A DNA stretch of 64,000 nt from positions 4,687 to 68,686 of the forward strand of contig CAJUEY010000013.1 of NCBI GenBank assembly GCA_910585825.1. The letters run 5' to 3'. This DNA comes from an uncultured Lachnospiraceae bacterium. GTDB lineage: Bacteria; Bacillota; Clostridia; Lachnospirales; Lachnospiraceae. The first letter of the stretch is position 1. Every line of letters starts with the position of its first letter. The notes beneath the pieces were generated by a model. The model searched no databases. It was not told where the DNA came from and saw only the letters and a list, made by a program, of their open reading frames with translations. Below, piece after piece: positions 1 to 7,687 of this stretch. The position numbers and the translations under genes are program-made.

Positions 1-2
1 GA

Positions 3-464
3 CATCATCTGTGGCGGTTTTATCACAGACTGCCCAAGGACGGACACATTGCAATTTTTGACCGGACCTGGTACGGAAGAGTTATGGTGGAACGGTTAGA
101 AGGCTTTTGTTCGGAAAATGACTGGAAACGCGCCTACAATGAAATCAATGAATTTGAACAGGAATTGACTGACTGGGGCGCGATTGTCATTAAATTCTGG
201 GTGCATATTGACAAGGATACACAGCTTGCCCGTTTTACAGAGCGGCAGAATACGCCGGAAAAGCAATGGAAGATTACGGAAGAAGACTGGCGGAACCGGG
301 AAAAATGGGATGCATATGAAGAGGCTGTGAATGAAATGCTGGCAAGGACTTCCACAGAAAACGCGCCGTGGTTTATCATTCAGTCCAATAACAAATATTA
401 TGCCAGAATCCAGGCGATAGAGACGGTGATTGCGGCAATTGAAGAGAGGGTAGGTTCTGTATGA
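3..464 (+). CDS. Polyphosphate kinase 2 family protein (PPK2/Pap type), 5' truncated by the window edge
   Basis: This is the C-terminal part of a PPK2-family nucleotide kinase, which moves phosphate between polyphosphate and nucleotides in the cytoplasm. The reading frame is open from base 3, so the true start lies upstream. The motif DRTWYGRVMVERLEGF matches the family core (usual form DRSWYGRVLVERVEGF), followed by a conserved lid-like stretch with WxxTEEDWRNREKWD. About 153 residues are visible, roughly half to two thirds of a single-domain PPK2. It ends with a 4-base overlap (ATGA) with the next gene, so the two are translationally coupled. Whether it prefers AMP, ADP or GDP cannot be told from this fragment. 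Confidence 0.85.
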   Translation, partial: HHLWRFYHRLPKDGHIAIFDRTWYGRVMVERLEGFCSENDWKRAYNEINEFEQELTDWGAIVIKFWVHIDKDTQLARFTERQNTPEKQWKITEEDWRNREKWDAYEEAVNEMLARTSTENAPWFIIQSNNKYYARIQAIETVIAAIEERVGSV

Positions 465-1003
465 GTAAATTTTCCACAAAACAATTAGTCTATGGGGCGG
501 CAGCAATAGCCCTTGCCATGGTGACTTCCATGATCAAGATTTTTTCTCTTCCCATGGGCGGTTCCGTTACCCTGCTTAGTATGCTGTTTATTGTACTGAT
601 CGGTTACTGGTACGGTCCTGCAGCGGGATGCATTGCAGGAGCGGCGTATGGGCTGCTGCAGTTTGTAATAGAACCGCACTTTTTTACCATTCCCCAGATG
701 TTGGTGGATTATCCGCTGGCATTTGGAGCGCTGGGAATTTCCGGGTTTTTCCAAAATTCCAAAAATGGTTTGACCATAGGATATTTTGTGGGTGTGCTGG
801 GAAGATTCTTTTTTGCGTTTTTGTCGGGATGGATTTTCTTTGGCAGCTATGCCGGAGCTTATGGTATGGCGGCGCCGGTTTATTCCTTTGCTTATAACGG
901 CTCTTATCTGGGAGCGGAAGCATTGATTACAATTGTGATCATTAATCTTCCTCCGGTGAAAAAAGCGCTGGTTTATATGAAAAAAATGGCTTTAGGTGAA
1001 TAA
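461..1003 (+). CDS. thiT: Energy-coupled thiamine transporter substrate-specific component ThiT
   Basis: A 180-residue integral membrane protein with about six hydrophobic segments. It fits the ThiT S component of ECF vitamin transporters, which binds thiamine in the membrane and uses a shared EcfA/A'/T module encoded elsewhere. Family traits are the GGSVTLLSML stretch, the conserved GxxYG(L)LQF segment, the YPLAF motif and the aromatic-rich WIFFGSYAG region. The length is typical. The start overlaps the PPK2 stop by 4 bases. A thiamine-pyrophosphate riboswitch is often found ahead of thiT; here the upstream sequence is coding, and any riboswitch would lie before the PPK2 gene, outside the window. 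A terminator follows directly. Confidence 0.9.
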   Translation: MSKFSTKQLVYGAAAIALAMVTSMIKIFSLPMGGSVTLLSMLFIVLIGYWYGPAAGCIAGAAYGLLQFVIEPHFFTIPQMLVDYPLAFGALGISGFFQNSKNGLTIGYFVGVLGRFFFAFLSGWIFFGSYAGAYGMAAPVYSFAYNGSYLGAEALITIVIINLPPVKKALVYMKKMALGE

Positions 1004-1008
1004 AAAGC

Positions 1009-1053
1009 AATCCTGCTTTGGAAATTTAATATATTCCAGAGCAGGATTTTTTT
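1009..1053 (+). terminator. Rho-independent terminator after thiT
   Basis: A 15-base stem (AATCCTGCTTTGGAA paired with TTCCAGAGCAGGATT, one mismatch) with an AT-rich loop is followed by seven T residues. It ends the PPK2-thiT unit. Confidence 0.9.
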
Positions 1054-1246
1054 AATTTCCCTTACTGCTTAAGGGATTGCTGCGTCCTTCAAAAAACGGG
1101 CTGTTGTCTGGGATAGGCTCGTCAGACTTATTATACAGACTTTGCTGCCGGACTGCATCGGGAGACGGTGCCTTTTCCTTTTTTTTGCGGACGTCGGAAT
1201 GCGGTCTGTGACAGTTGGAATCTGCGCATTTTGTAGTATCTTCCAT
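1052..1246 (-). CDS. Small hypothetical protein, 64 aa, two cysteines near the N-terminus
   Basis: I do not recognise this protein. The frame is open further upstream, but the ATG at 1246 is chosen because a perfect AGGAGG lies five bases before it. The product is hydrophilic and lysine-, proline- and serine-rich, with a C-x5-C pair and two nearby histidines in residues 7-15 (KCADSNCHRPH), which could bind metal. The middle holds a KKKEK stretch and a SPDAVRQQSLYN segment. There is no signal peptide or membrane segment. It stands alone, divergent from the fatty acid operon and convergent with thiT. The good ribosome site is the main argument that it is real. Confidence 0.55.
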   Translation of the reverse strand: MEDTTKCADSNCHRPHSDVRKKKEKAPSPDAVRQQSLYNKSDEPIPDNSPFFEGRSNPLSSKGN

Positions 1247-1308
1247 GGGAACCTCCTTGTGTTTTTTCTTAGTCTGGCTGATTTTATGGGAAAATATACC
1301 GCAGCCTG

Positions 1309-1336
1309 TTGACAAATCTTTCCACCTGTAATATAC
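1309..1336 (+). promoter_or_regulatory. SigA-type promoter of the fatty acid operon
   Basis: TTGACA (1309-1314), a 16-base spacer, then TATACT (1331-1336). The -10 box lies inside the left arm of the operator palindrome at 1330-1388, so a bound repressor would cover both the promoter's -10 region and the start of transcription. Confidence 0.75.
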
Positions 1337-1388
1337 TTTGCCTGTCAAATGATTTGATTATCAAAATATTTGACGGGCAAAGTATATT
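1330..1388. promoter_or_regulatory. FabT-type operator at the centre of a 59-bp near-perfect palindrome
   Basis: The core TTTGATTATCAAA (1353-1365) is the established operator core of the FabT (MarR family) repressor of fatty acid synthesis in streptococci and enterococci. Around it are 21-base arms (1330-1350 and 1368-1388) with a single difference that would still pair as G-U in RNA. All of it is centred on base 1359. The arms start AATATACTTTGCC on the left and end GGGCAAAGTATATT on the right. The likely regulator is the MarR-family gene at the end of the same operon (8673-9134), giving feedback control. Confidence 0.8.
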
Positions 1389-1412
1389 TTGGAAAAGAAA
1401 AAGGAGAAAAAT

Positions 1413-1646
1413 ATGTTAGAAAAATTAAAAGAAATCATTGCAGACCAGTTGAATATCGACAAGGATGAAATCACGGAGGGCAGCAATTTCAAAGATGATC
1501 TGGGAGCAGATTCTCTGGATTTGTTTGAACTGATTATGAGTTTGGAAGAAGAATACAATGTGGAGATTCCTTCCGATGATTTAGAGAAAATCGTAACAGT
1601 AGGCGATGTCATGGAATATTTAAAAGCAAAAGGTGTGGAAATCTAA
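1413..1646 (+). CDS. acpP: Acyl carrier protein
   Basis: A 77-residue acidic carrier protein that holds growing acyl chains on a phosphopantetheine arm in type II fatty acid synthesis. The attachment serine is Ser34 in the motif LGADSLDLFEL. The start is the ATG at 1413, eight bases after AAGGAG; an in-frame TTG at 1389 lies within the operator palindrome and has no ribosome site. It is the first gene of the fab operon, and fabK begins one base after its stop codon. The length and motif are standard for the family. Confidence 0.97.
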   Translation: MLEKLKEIIADQLNIDKDEITEGSNFKDDLGADSLDLFELIMSLEEEYNVEIPSDDLEKIVTVGDVMEYLKAKGVEI

Positions 1647-1647
1647 A

Positions 1648-2589
1648 ATGAAAACGGAGATTACAGAATTACTGGGCATTCGATATCCGATCCTTCAAGG
1701 GGGCATGGCATGGGTTGCGGAATATCATCTGGCAGCCGCCGTATCCAATGCCGGGGGATTTGGAATTATCGGTGCAGCCAGCGCGCCGCCGGAGGTTGTC
1801 AGAGAGCAGATTCGCAAAGTAAAAGAACTGACAGATAAGCCCTTTGGCGTCAACGTCATGCTGATGAATCCCAATGCGCCGGAAGTGGCAAAGGTCGTTG
1901 TGGAAGAAGGCGTAAAAGCGGTTACTACAGGTGCGGGCAATCCGGCGGCATTTATGAACATGTGGAAGGATGCCGGAATCAAAGTAATTCCCGTGGTGGC
2001 GAGCGTGGCGATGGCAAGGATGATGGAAAAGGCGGGAGCGGACGCCGTTGTTGCAGAGGGAACGGAATCCGGCGGACATATCGGCTCCGCTACGACGATG
2101 ACATTAGTTCCCCAGGTTGTGGATGCGGTAAAAATTCCCGTGATTGCAGCCGGCGGAATCGGTGACGGCAGAGGCATCGCGGCAGCCGTGATGCTGGGCG
2201 CGAAGGCCGTGCAGATGGGCACCCGTTTTATTGTGGCAAAAGAATCGATTGTACATGAAAATTATAAAGAACGCGTCATAAAGGCAAAAGACATTGATTC
2301 CGAAGTGACGGGAAGAAGCACGGGACATCCCATTCGGGTACTCCGCAACAAGATGACGAGAGAATATCTGAAAATGGAAGAAAACGGAGTCAGCTTAGAA
2401 GAATTGGAACTGCTGACACTTGGTTCTCTGCGGAAAGCTGTTATGGAAGGCGACGTAGTAAACGGCAGCCTTATGGCAGGACAGATTGCAGGCATGGTGA
2501 AAAAAGAGCAGACCTGTAAGGAAATGATCGAAGAAATGATGTGGGAAGCAGAAGAACTCTTAGGAATTGGCTCCGTTGGACTGAGATGA
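1648..2589 (+). CDS. fabK: Enoyl-ACP reductase II (FMN-dependent)
   Basis: A 313-residue FMN enzyme of the nitropropane-dioxygenase-like TIM-barrel family that performs the last reduction of each elongation cycle in place of FabI. Visible family features are the N-terminal GIRYPILQGGMAWVA, the SNAGGFGIIGA loop, the EGTESGGHIG segment around residues 137-146 and the phosphate-binding IPVIAAGGIGDG. It starts one base after the acpP stop, with an AGGTG site inside acpP. The genetic position between acpP and fabD matches the streptococcal order and separates FabK from true nitronate monooxygenases. This enzyme makes triclosan-type FabI inhibitors less effective, as known for the family. Confidence 0.95.
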   Translation: MKTEITELLGIRYPILQGGMAWVAEYHLAAAVSNAGGFGIIGAASAPPEVVREQIRKVKELTDKPFGVNVMLMNPNAPEVAKVVVEEGVKAVTTGAGNPAAFMNMWKDAGIKVIPVVASVAMARMMEKAGADAVVAEGTESGGHIGSATTMTLVPQVVDAVKIPVIAAGGIGDGRGIAAAVMLGAKAVQMGTRFIVAKESIVHENYKERVIKAKDIDSEVTGRSTGHPIRVLRNKMTREYLKMEENGVSLEELELLTLGSLRKAVMEGDVVNGSLMAGQIAGMVKKEQTCKEMIEEMMWEAEELLGIGSVGLR

Positions 2590-2618
2590 TAAATAATTAT
2601 GTTACGAGAGGAAACAAA

Positions 2619-3533
2619 ATGAGTAAACTGGTATTTATGTTCCCGGGACAGGGGTCTCAGTATGTGGGAATGGGAAAAGAATTTTATGAAAAATTTCCGG
2701 TATGCAGGGAAGTATATGATCTTGCAGGCGAGGCGTCCGGACTGGATGTGGCGAAGCTTTGTTTTGAAGAAAATGATCAGCTTCATATTACCGAATATAC
2801 GCAGATTGCCATGCTTGCCACAGAGGCGGCAATTTATGCGGCATTAAAGGAAAACGGATATACCCCGGACATTACTGCCGGATTAAGTCTTGGAGAATAC
2901 GGCGCGCTGATTGCATCCGGCGTTATGAGTATGAAAGATGCTTTTGCAGTCATCCGCAAAAGAGGCATCTATATGCAGAATGCCGTTCCCACAGGCGGCG
3001 CGATGAGCGCCGTGCTTGGCATGGACGCCGGGGCAATTGAAGAAATCTGCGAAAACACGGAAGGAATGGTTTCTATTGCAAACTACAACTGTCCGGGACA
3101 GATTGTCATAACCGGTGAAAAAGCAGCCGTAGACGCCGCCGGAGCGGCATTAAAAGACGCCGGCGCAAAACGGATCGTGCCTCTTAAAGTAAGCGGTCCG
3201 TTTCATTCTCCCATGCTTTCAGGAGCGGGAGAGCAGCTTGGCGGGGCATTAAAAGATGTAAAAATTGCAGATCATTTCATTCCTTATGTGGCAAACGTAA
3301 CGGCCGATTATGTGACAAAGGAGGAAGACGTTAAGCCTCTTCTGGAAAAACAGGTAGCCTCCAGCGTCCGCTGGCAGCAGACCATAGAGCGTCTGATTGC
3401 AGACGGGGCAGATACCTTCGTGGAAATCGGACCGGGAAAAACGCTTTCCGGATTCATGCGCAAGATCAATCGGAATGTAACGGTGTGCAATATTGACAAA
3501 ATGGAGGATTTTGAGAAGTATGTTAACGGATAA
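2619..3533 (+). CDS. fabD: Malonyl-CoA:ACP transacylase
   Basis: A 304-residue transferase that loads malonate onto ACP. FMFPGQGSQYVGMG at the N-terminus, the nucleophile elbow GLSLGEYGAL (active serine) and the PFHSPML segment carrying the catalytic histidine are all present. The chosen ATG follows GAGAGGAAACAAA and gives the standard N-terminus; the longer open frame begins inside fabK. Its 3' end overlaps the start of fabG by 14 bases, so the two are probably coupled. Confidence 0.96.
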   Translation: MSKLVFMFPGQGSQYVGMGKEFYEKFPVCREVYDLAGEASGLDVAKLCFEENDQLHITEYTQIAMLATEAAIYAALKENGYTPDITAGLSLGEYGALIASGVMSMKDAFAVIRKRGIYMQNAVPTGGAMSAVLGMDAGAIEEICENTEGMVSIANYNCPGQIVITGEKAAVDAAGAALKDAGAKRIVPLKVSGPFHSPMLSGAGEQLGGALKDVKIADHFIPYVANVTADYVTKEEDVKPLLEKQVASSVRWQQTIERLIADGADTFVEIGPGKTLSGFMRKINRNVTVCNIDKMEDFEKYVNG

Positions 3534-4260
3534 AATCGCACTTGTAACCGGAGCAAGCCGGGGAATCGGCGCAGCCATTGCGAAAGCCTTTGCAAAGGAA
3601 GGCGCAGTCGTTGTAATAAATTACAACGGTTCCAAAGAAAAGGCACAGGCAGCGGCGGATGAAATTACGTCATCCGGAGGAAAAGCGGAAATTTATCAGT
3701 GCAGCGTTTCTGATTTTGATGCCTGTGGAGACATGATAAAGACGCTGATTAAGAAATACGGACGCATAGATATACTTGTAAATAATGCCGGGATTACAAG
3801 AGACGGACTTTTGATGAAAATGGCGGAAGAGGATTTTGATGCGGTGATTGACACCAATTTAAAAGGCGCATTCAACACGATCCGCCACATGTCCCGTTAT
3901 TTTTTAAAGCAGAAAAGCGGAAAAATCATCAACATTTCTTCCGTTTCCGGCATTTTGGGAAATGCGGGCCAGGCGAATTATTCCGCCAGCAAGGCAGGGG
4001 TGATCGGCCTGACAAAGAGTGCGGCGAGAGAGCTGGCGAGCCGGGGAATCCAGGTCAATGCCATTGCGCCGGGATTCATTGCAACGGATATGACCGACGC
4101 TATGCCGGAGGAAGCAAAGGAGAAAATGACGGAAATGATTCCTCTTAACCGGATCGGGAAACCGGAAGAAATTGCGGATATGGCGGTTTTTCTGGCGTCC
4201 GGCAAAGCGGATTACATTACCGGCCAGGTGTTTGCAGTCGATGGAGGAATGACGATTTAG
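3520..4260 (+). CDS. fabG: 3-oxoacyl-ACP reductase
   Basis: A 246-residue short-chain dehydrogenase that reduces 3-ketoacyl-ACP with NADPH. The Rossmann motif TGASRGIGAAIA is near the N-terminus, NNAGITRDGL follows the fourth strand, and the catalytic Ser-Tyr-Lys set lies in SSVSGILGNAGQANYSASKAG. The IATDMTDAMPEE lid and C-terminal GQVFAVDGGMTI are typical of FabG. The ATG at 3520 lies within the fabD end; an upstream GGAGG and a nearer GAGAAG serve as ribosome sites. Confidence 0.96.
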   Translation: MLTDKIALVTGASRGIGAAIAKAFAKEGAVVVINYNGSKEKAQAAADEITSSGGKAEIYQCSVSDFDACGDMIKTLIKKYGRIDILVNNAGITRDGLLMKMAEEDFDAVIDTNLKGAFNTIRHMSRYFLKQKSGKIINISSVSGILGNAGQANYSASKAGVIGLTKSAARELASRGIQVNAIAPGFIATDMTDAMPEEAKEKMTEMIPLNRIGKPEEIADMAVFLASGKADYITGQVFAVDGGMTI

Positions 4261-4284
4261 AACAGGAAAGAAAGGCAGAGTATC

Positions 4285-5523
4285 ATGAAGAGAAGAGTTG
4301 TTGTAACGGGTATGGGCGCGATTACGCCGATCGGACTGAACGTAGGGGATTTCTGGCAGTCCATAAAAGAAGGCAGACATGGATTTGCCCCGATTACCAG
4401 ATTTGACACATCCGAATATAAATGTCATATTGCCGCAGAGGTAAAAGGCTTTGAGGGCAAAAACTTTATGGATTTTAAAGCGGCAAAGCGTATGGAACTG
4501 TTTTCCCAGTATGCGGTTGCAGCGGCAAAGGAGGCGCTTTTGGATTCCGGCATTCATATGGAAGAGGAAGATCCTTATCGCGTGGGCTGTGCCATCGGTT
4601 CCGGCATCGGAAGTTTACAGGCCATGGAACGGGAACACAAAAAGCTGTTGGAAAAAGGACCGAACCGGGTAAATCCCCTGCTGGTGCCCATGATGATTTC
4701 CAATATGGCGGCGGGAAATGTTTCCATACAATTTGGACTGAAAGGAAAAAGCATCAATTCCGTAACGGCCTGCGCCACCGGAACAAATACCATTGGAGAG
4801 GCATTCCGCTCCATTCAGTATGGAGAAACGGATATTATGGTTTCAGGAGGAGCGGAAAGCAGCGTGACGCCGGTGGGAATAGCCGGATTTACAGCATTGA
4901 CGGCTCTTTCTACGGAAGAGAATCCGGATAAATGTTCCCTTCCTTTCGATAAAAACAGAAGCGGTTTTGTTATGGGAGAAGGCGCTGCAGTCGTCATATT
5001 AGAAGAGCTTGCCCATGCAAAAGCAAGAGGAGCGAAAATATATGGAGAAGTAGTCGGCTACGGCTGTTCTTCCGATGCGTATCATATTACTTCTCCGGAG
5101 GAAAGCGGAGCGGGAGCGGCAAGAGCAATGACAAACGCAATCGAGGATGCCGGACTGCAGCCGGAGGATATCTTATACATCAATGCCCACGGCACCGGAA
5201 CCCATCACAATGATTTGTTTGAGACAAGAGCGATTAAGCTTGCATTCGGCAGCCATGCAGAGAATCTGAAGATTAACTCCACCAAGTCGATGATCGGTCA
5301 TCTTCTGGGAGCGGCGGGAGCCATTGAATTCGTTACCTGCATAAAAGAGCTGGAAGAAGGGTATCTGCATAAAACGGCAGGCTATACAACGCCGGATGAA
5401 GAAATTGATCTGGATTACTGTAAAGAAGCGGTAACCGGAGAGTTCAAATATGCGCTGAGCAATTCGTTAGGCTTTGGAGGACACAATGCAAGTCTCCTTC
5501 TGGCAAAATATAGTGAAGATTAA
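4285..5523 (+). CDS. fabF: 3-oxoacyl-ACP synthase II
   Basis: A 412-residue condensing enzyme that extends acyl-ACP with malonyl-ACP. The catalytic triad is visible: cysteine in VTACATGTNT, histidine in NAHGTGTHHND and histidine in KSMIGHLLGAAGA. The N-terminus RRVVVTGMGAITPIG and C-terminal SLGFGGHNASLL are diagnostic. It follows fabG by 24 bases. FabF-type enzymes control the temperature response of membrane composition in other bacteria. No FabB homologue is in the window. Confidence 0.97.
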   Translation: MKRRVVVTGMGAITPIGLNVGDFWQSIKEGRHGFAPITRFDTSEYKCHIAAEVKGFEGKNFMDFKAAKRMELFSQYAVAAAKEALLDSGIHMEEEDPYRVGCAIGSGIGSLQAMEREHKKLLEKGPNRVNPLLVPMMISNMAAGNVSIQFGLKGKSINSVTACATGTNTIGEAFRSIQYGETDIMVSGGAESSVTPVGIAGFTALTALSTEENPDKCSLPFDKNRSGFVMGEGAAVVILEELAHAKARGAKIYGEVVGYGCSSDAYHITSPEESGAGAARAMTNAIEDAGLQPEDILYINAHGTGTHHNDLFETRAIKLAFGSHAENLKINSTKSMIGHLLGAAGAIEFVTCIKELEEGYLHKTAGYTTPDEEIDLDYCKEAVTGEFKYALSNSLGFGGHNASLLLAKYSED

Positions 5524-5539
5524 ACGAGGAATAAAAGTC

Positions 5540-5977
5540 ATGTCATTATTAAATACCAAACAGATTATGGAGATCATTCCACACAGACAGCCGTTTCTTC
5601 TGATTGATACGATTGAAGAACTGGAACCGGGCGTAAAAGCTGTGGGCAGAAAATGCGTCAGCTATAATGAACCTTATTTTGTGGGGCATTTTCCAAAGGA
5701 GCCTGTTATGCCGGGCGTGCTCATGATAGAGGCAATGGCCCAGGCAGGCGCGGTCGCTATTTTAAGCAAGCCGGAAAATAAGGGAAAAACGGCTTATTTT
5801 GCAGGCATCAGCAATGCAAAATTCAAACAGAAGGTTCTGCCCGGCGATGTATTAACGCTGGAGCTTGAAATTATTAAGGAAAAAGGTCCCATAGGAATCG
5901 GAAGAGGAACTGCAAGGGTAGATGGAAAAATTGCAGCATCTGCAGAATTGACATTTGCAATTGGAAATGGGGAATAA
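5540..5977 (+). CDS. fabZ: 3-hydroxyacyl-ACP dehydratase
   Basis: A 145-residue hot-dog-fold dehydratase making trans-2-enoyl-ACP. IMEIIPHRQPFLLID and the catalytic histidine in PYFVGHFPKEPVMPGVLMIEAMAQ are intact. The ATG at 5540 is preferred over an in-frame ATG at 5474 inside fabF because it gives the family N-terminus and has a GAGGAA site. It is followed two bases later by accDA. In streptococci accB lies just before fabZ and accC just after it; both are missing here. Confidence 0.96.
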   Translation: MSLLNTKQIMEIIPHRQPFLLIDTIEELEPGVKAVGRKCVSYNEPYFVGHFPKEPVMPGVLMIEAMAQAGAVAILSKPENKGKTAYFAGISNAKFKQKVLPGDVLTLELEIIKEKGPIGIGRGTARVDGKIAASAELTFAIGNGE

Positions 5978-5979
5978 AA

Positions 5980-7671
5980 ATGGCGGCAATTTTAAATAAA
6001 AAGAAATTTATAAAACTGCAAAAACAGCAGGAATCGAAAGATGTTATCGTATGTCCTGTATGTAAAAAAGAACTGAATAAACTGGAAGTCATCATCAACA
6101 AATACGTATGTTATGAATGTGAAAGTTATTTTCGCGTACGTACCTCAAACAGAATAAAGATGGTCGCGGACAAAGAAAGCTTTACGCCGTGGTTTGAGGA
6201 TATGGAATTTCAAAATCCATTGGATTTTCCGGGGTATGACGAGAAAATTAAGGCGGCGCAGGAAAAGACGGGATTGTCAGAAGGCGTTGCCGTAGGCGAG
6301 GCGAAAATCTATGGAGAGTCCGTTGTATTGGGCGTCTGCGACGCCAGATTTTTAATGGGCAGCATGGGACATATTGTGGGAGAAAAGATTGCGTCAGCAG
6401 TGGAAAAAGCAACGGAACGCAGACTTCCGGTGATTTTATTCTGCTGTTCCGGCGGCGCAAGGATGCAGGAAGGAATTATTTCTCTGATGCAGATGGCAAA
6501 GACGTCTGCAGCCTTAAAAAAACATTCCGATGCAGGACTGTTGTACATTCCCGTTTTAACAGATCCCACTACCGGCGGCGTAACGGCAAGCTTTGCCATG
6601 CTGGGAGATATTATTCTGGCGGAGCCGGGAGCGTTAATTGGATTTGCAGGTCCCAGAGTCATTGAGCAGACTATAGGACAGAAATTGCCGGAGGGATTTC
6701 AAAGGGCGGAATTTCAGCTGGAGCATGGGTTTGTGGATGCGATCGTAGAAAGAAAGGATCTGAAAAAAACCCTCTATAAAATATTAAAGTTAAACCAGGT
6801 TCAGAAAGGGTATGATCATTTTGAACCCTATAAAGAATTTACCTTCCGTCCCAGTGAGCTGATGAAGGAGCGGAATGCCAAAAGTAAAAGCATGAGCGCA
6901 TGGGAAAAGGTCAAGGCAGTCAGAAATACAAAACGCCTTGCATCTGTGGATTATATGGAAGAGATTTTTGACAATTTTATAGAACTTCACGGCGACCGGT
7001 ATTATCGGGACGACCCCGCTATTGTGGGAGGAATTGCCAGTCTGGACGGACAGCCGGTAACGGTCATCGGCGTACACAAGGGAAAAGATTTAAAAGACTG
7101 TATGAAACATAATTACGGTATGCCTTCTCCGGAAGGATACCGAAAAGCTCTTCGTCTGATGAAACAGGCGGAAAAATTCAATCGTCCGATTATTACTTTT
7201 GTGAATACTTCCGGCGCTTTCTGCGGAATGGAGGCAGAAGAGGGAGGACAGGGAGAGGCAATCGCCAGAAACCTCTATGAGATGTCCGGGATCAAAGTGC
7301 CGATTCTCTGCCTGATGATTGGAGAAGGGGGAAGCGGAGGAGCGCTGGCCCTGGCAGTGGGAAACGAAGTATGGATGATGGAAAATGCCACGTATTCCAT
7401 TCTTTCTCCGGAAGGTTTTGCATCCATTTTGTGGAAGGACAAAAAACGTGCGAAAGATGCCGCAGAGGTTATGAAAATCACAGCGCAGGATTTATATGAT
7501 CTGCACGTAATAGAAAAGATAATACCGGAATTTGGAGGAGCAGATGAAAAATCTCTGCAGGATATTTCCCTGTTTCTAAAATTCCATATGAAAAAATTTT
7601 TAGAAAAATACAGCAAAATGAATGGAAATGAGCTGGCAGAAGACCGCTATCAGAGATTTCGCAGCTTTTAA
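5980..7671 (+). CDS. accDA: Fused acetyl-CoA carboxylase carboxyltransferase, beta plus alpha subunits
   Basis: A 563-residue single protein joins AccD (residues about 1-280) to AccA (about 285-563). The AccD half starts with the zinc ribbon CPVC...CYEC (residues 25-47) and has the carboxyltransferase signature CCSGGARMQEG. The AccA half begins with YMEEIFDNFIELHGDR and carries FVNTSGAFCGMEAEEGGQGEAIA and GEGGSGGALALAVGN. Together they would transfer CO2 from carboxybiotin to acetyl-CoA, giving malonyl-CoA for FabD. Most bacteria encode the two subunits separately. The biotin carboxyl carrier (accB) and biotin carboxylase (accC) are not in this operon and must be elsewhere. Confidence 0.95.
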   Translation: MAAILNKKKFIKLQKQQESKDVIVCPVCKKELNKLEVIINKYVCYECESYFRVRTSNRIKMVADKESFTPWFEDMEFQNPLDFPGYDEKIKAAQEKTGLSEGVAVGEAKIYGESVVLGVCDARFLMGSMGHIVGEKIASAVEKATERRLPVILFCCSGGARMQEGIISLMQMAKTSAALKKHSDAGLLYIPVLTDPTTGGVTASFAMLGDIILAEPGALIGFAGPRVIEQTIGQKLPEGFQRAEFQLEHGFVDAIVERKDLKKTLYKILKLNQVQKGYDHFEPYKEFTFRPSELMKERNAKSKSMSAWEKVKAVRNTKRLASVDYMEEIFDNFIELHGDRYYRDDPAIVGGIASLDGQPVTVIGVHKGKDLKDCMKHNYGMPSPEGYRKALRLMKQAEKFNRPIITFVNTSGAFCGMEAEEGGQGEAIARNLYEMSGIKVPILCLMIGEGGSGGALALAVGNEVWMMENATYSILSPEGFASILWKDKKRAKDAAEVMKITAQDLYDLHVIEKIIPEFGGADEKSLQDISLFLKFHMKKFLEKYSKMNGNELAEDRYQRFRSF

Positions 7672-7687
7672 ATAAGGAGCAGAAGCA

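Noticed and set aside
3904..4557. A 217-codon minus-strand frame across fabG/fabF
   Set aside because: Overlaps two well-supported genes on the other strand and shows no coding signs.
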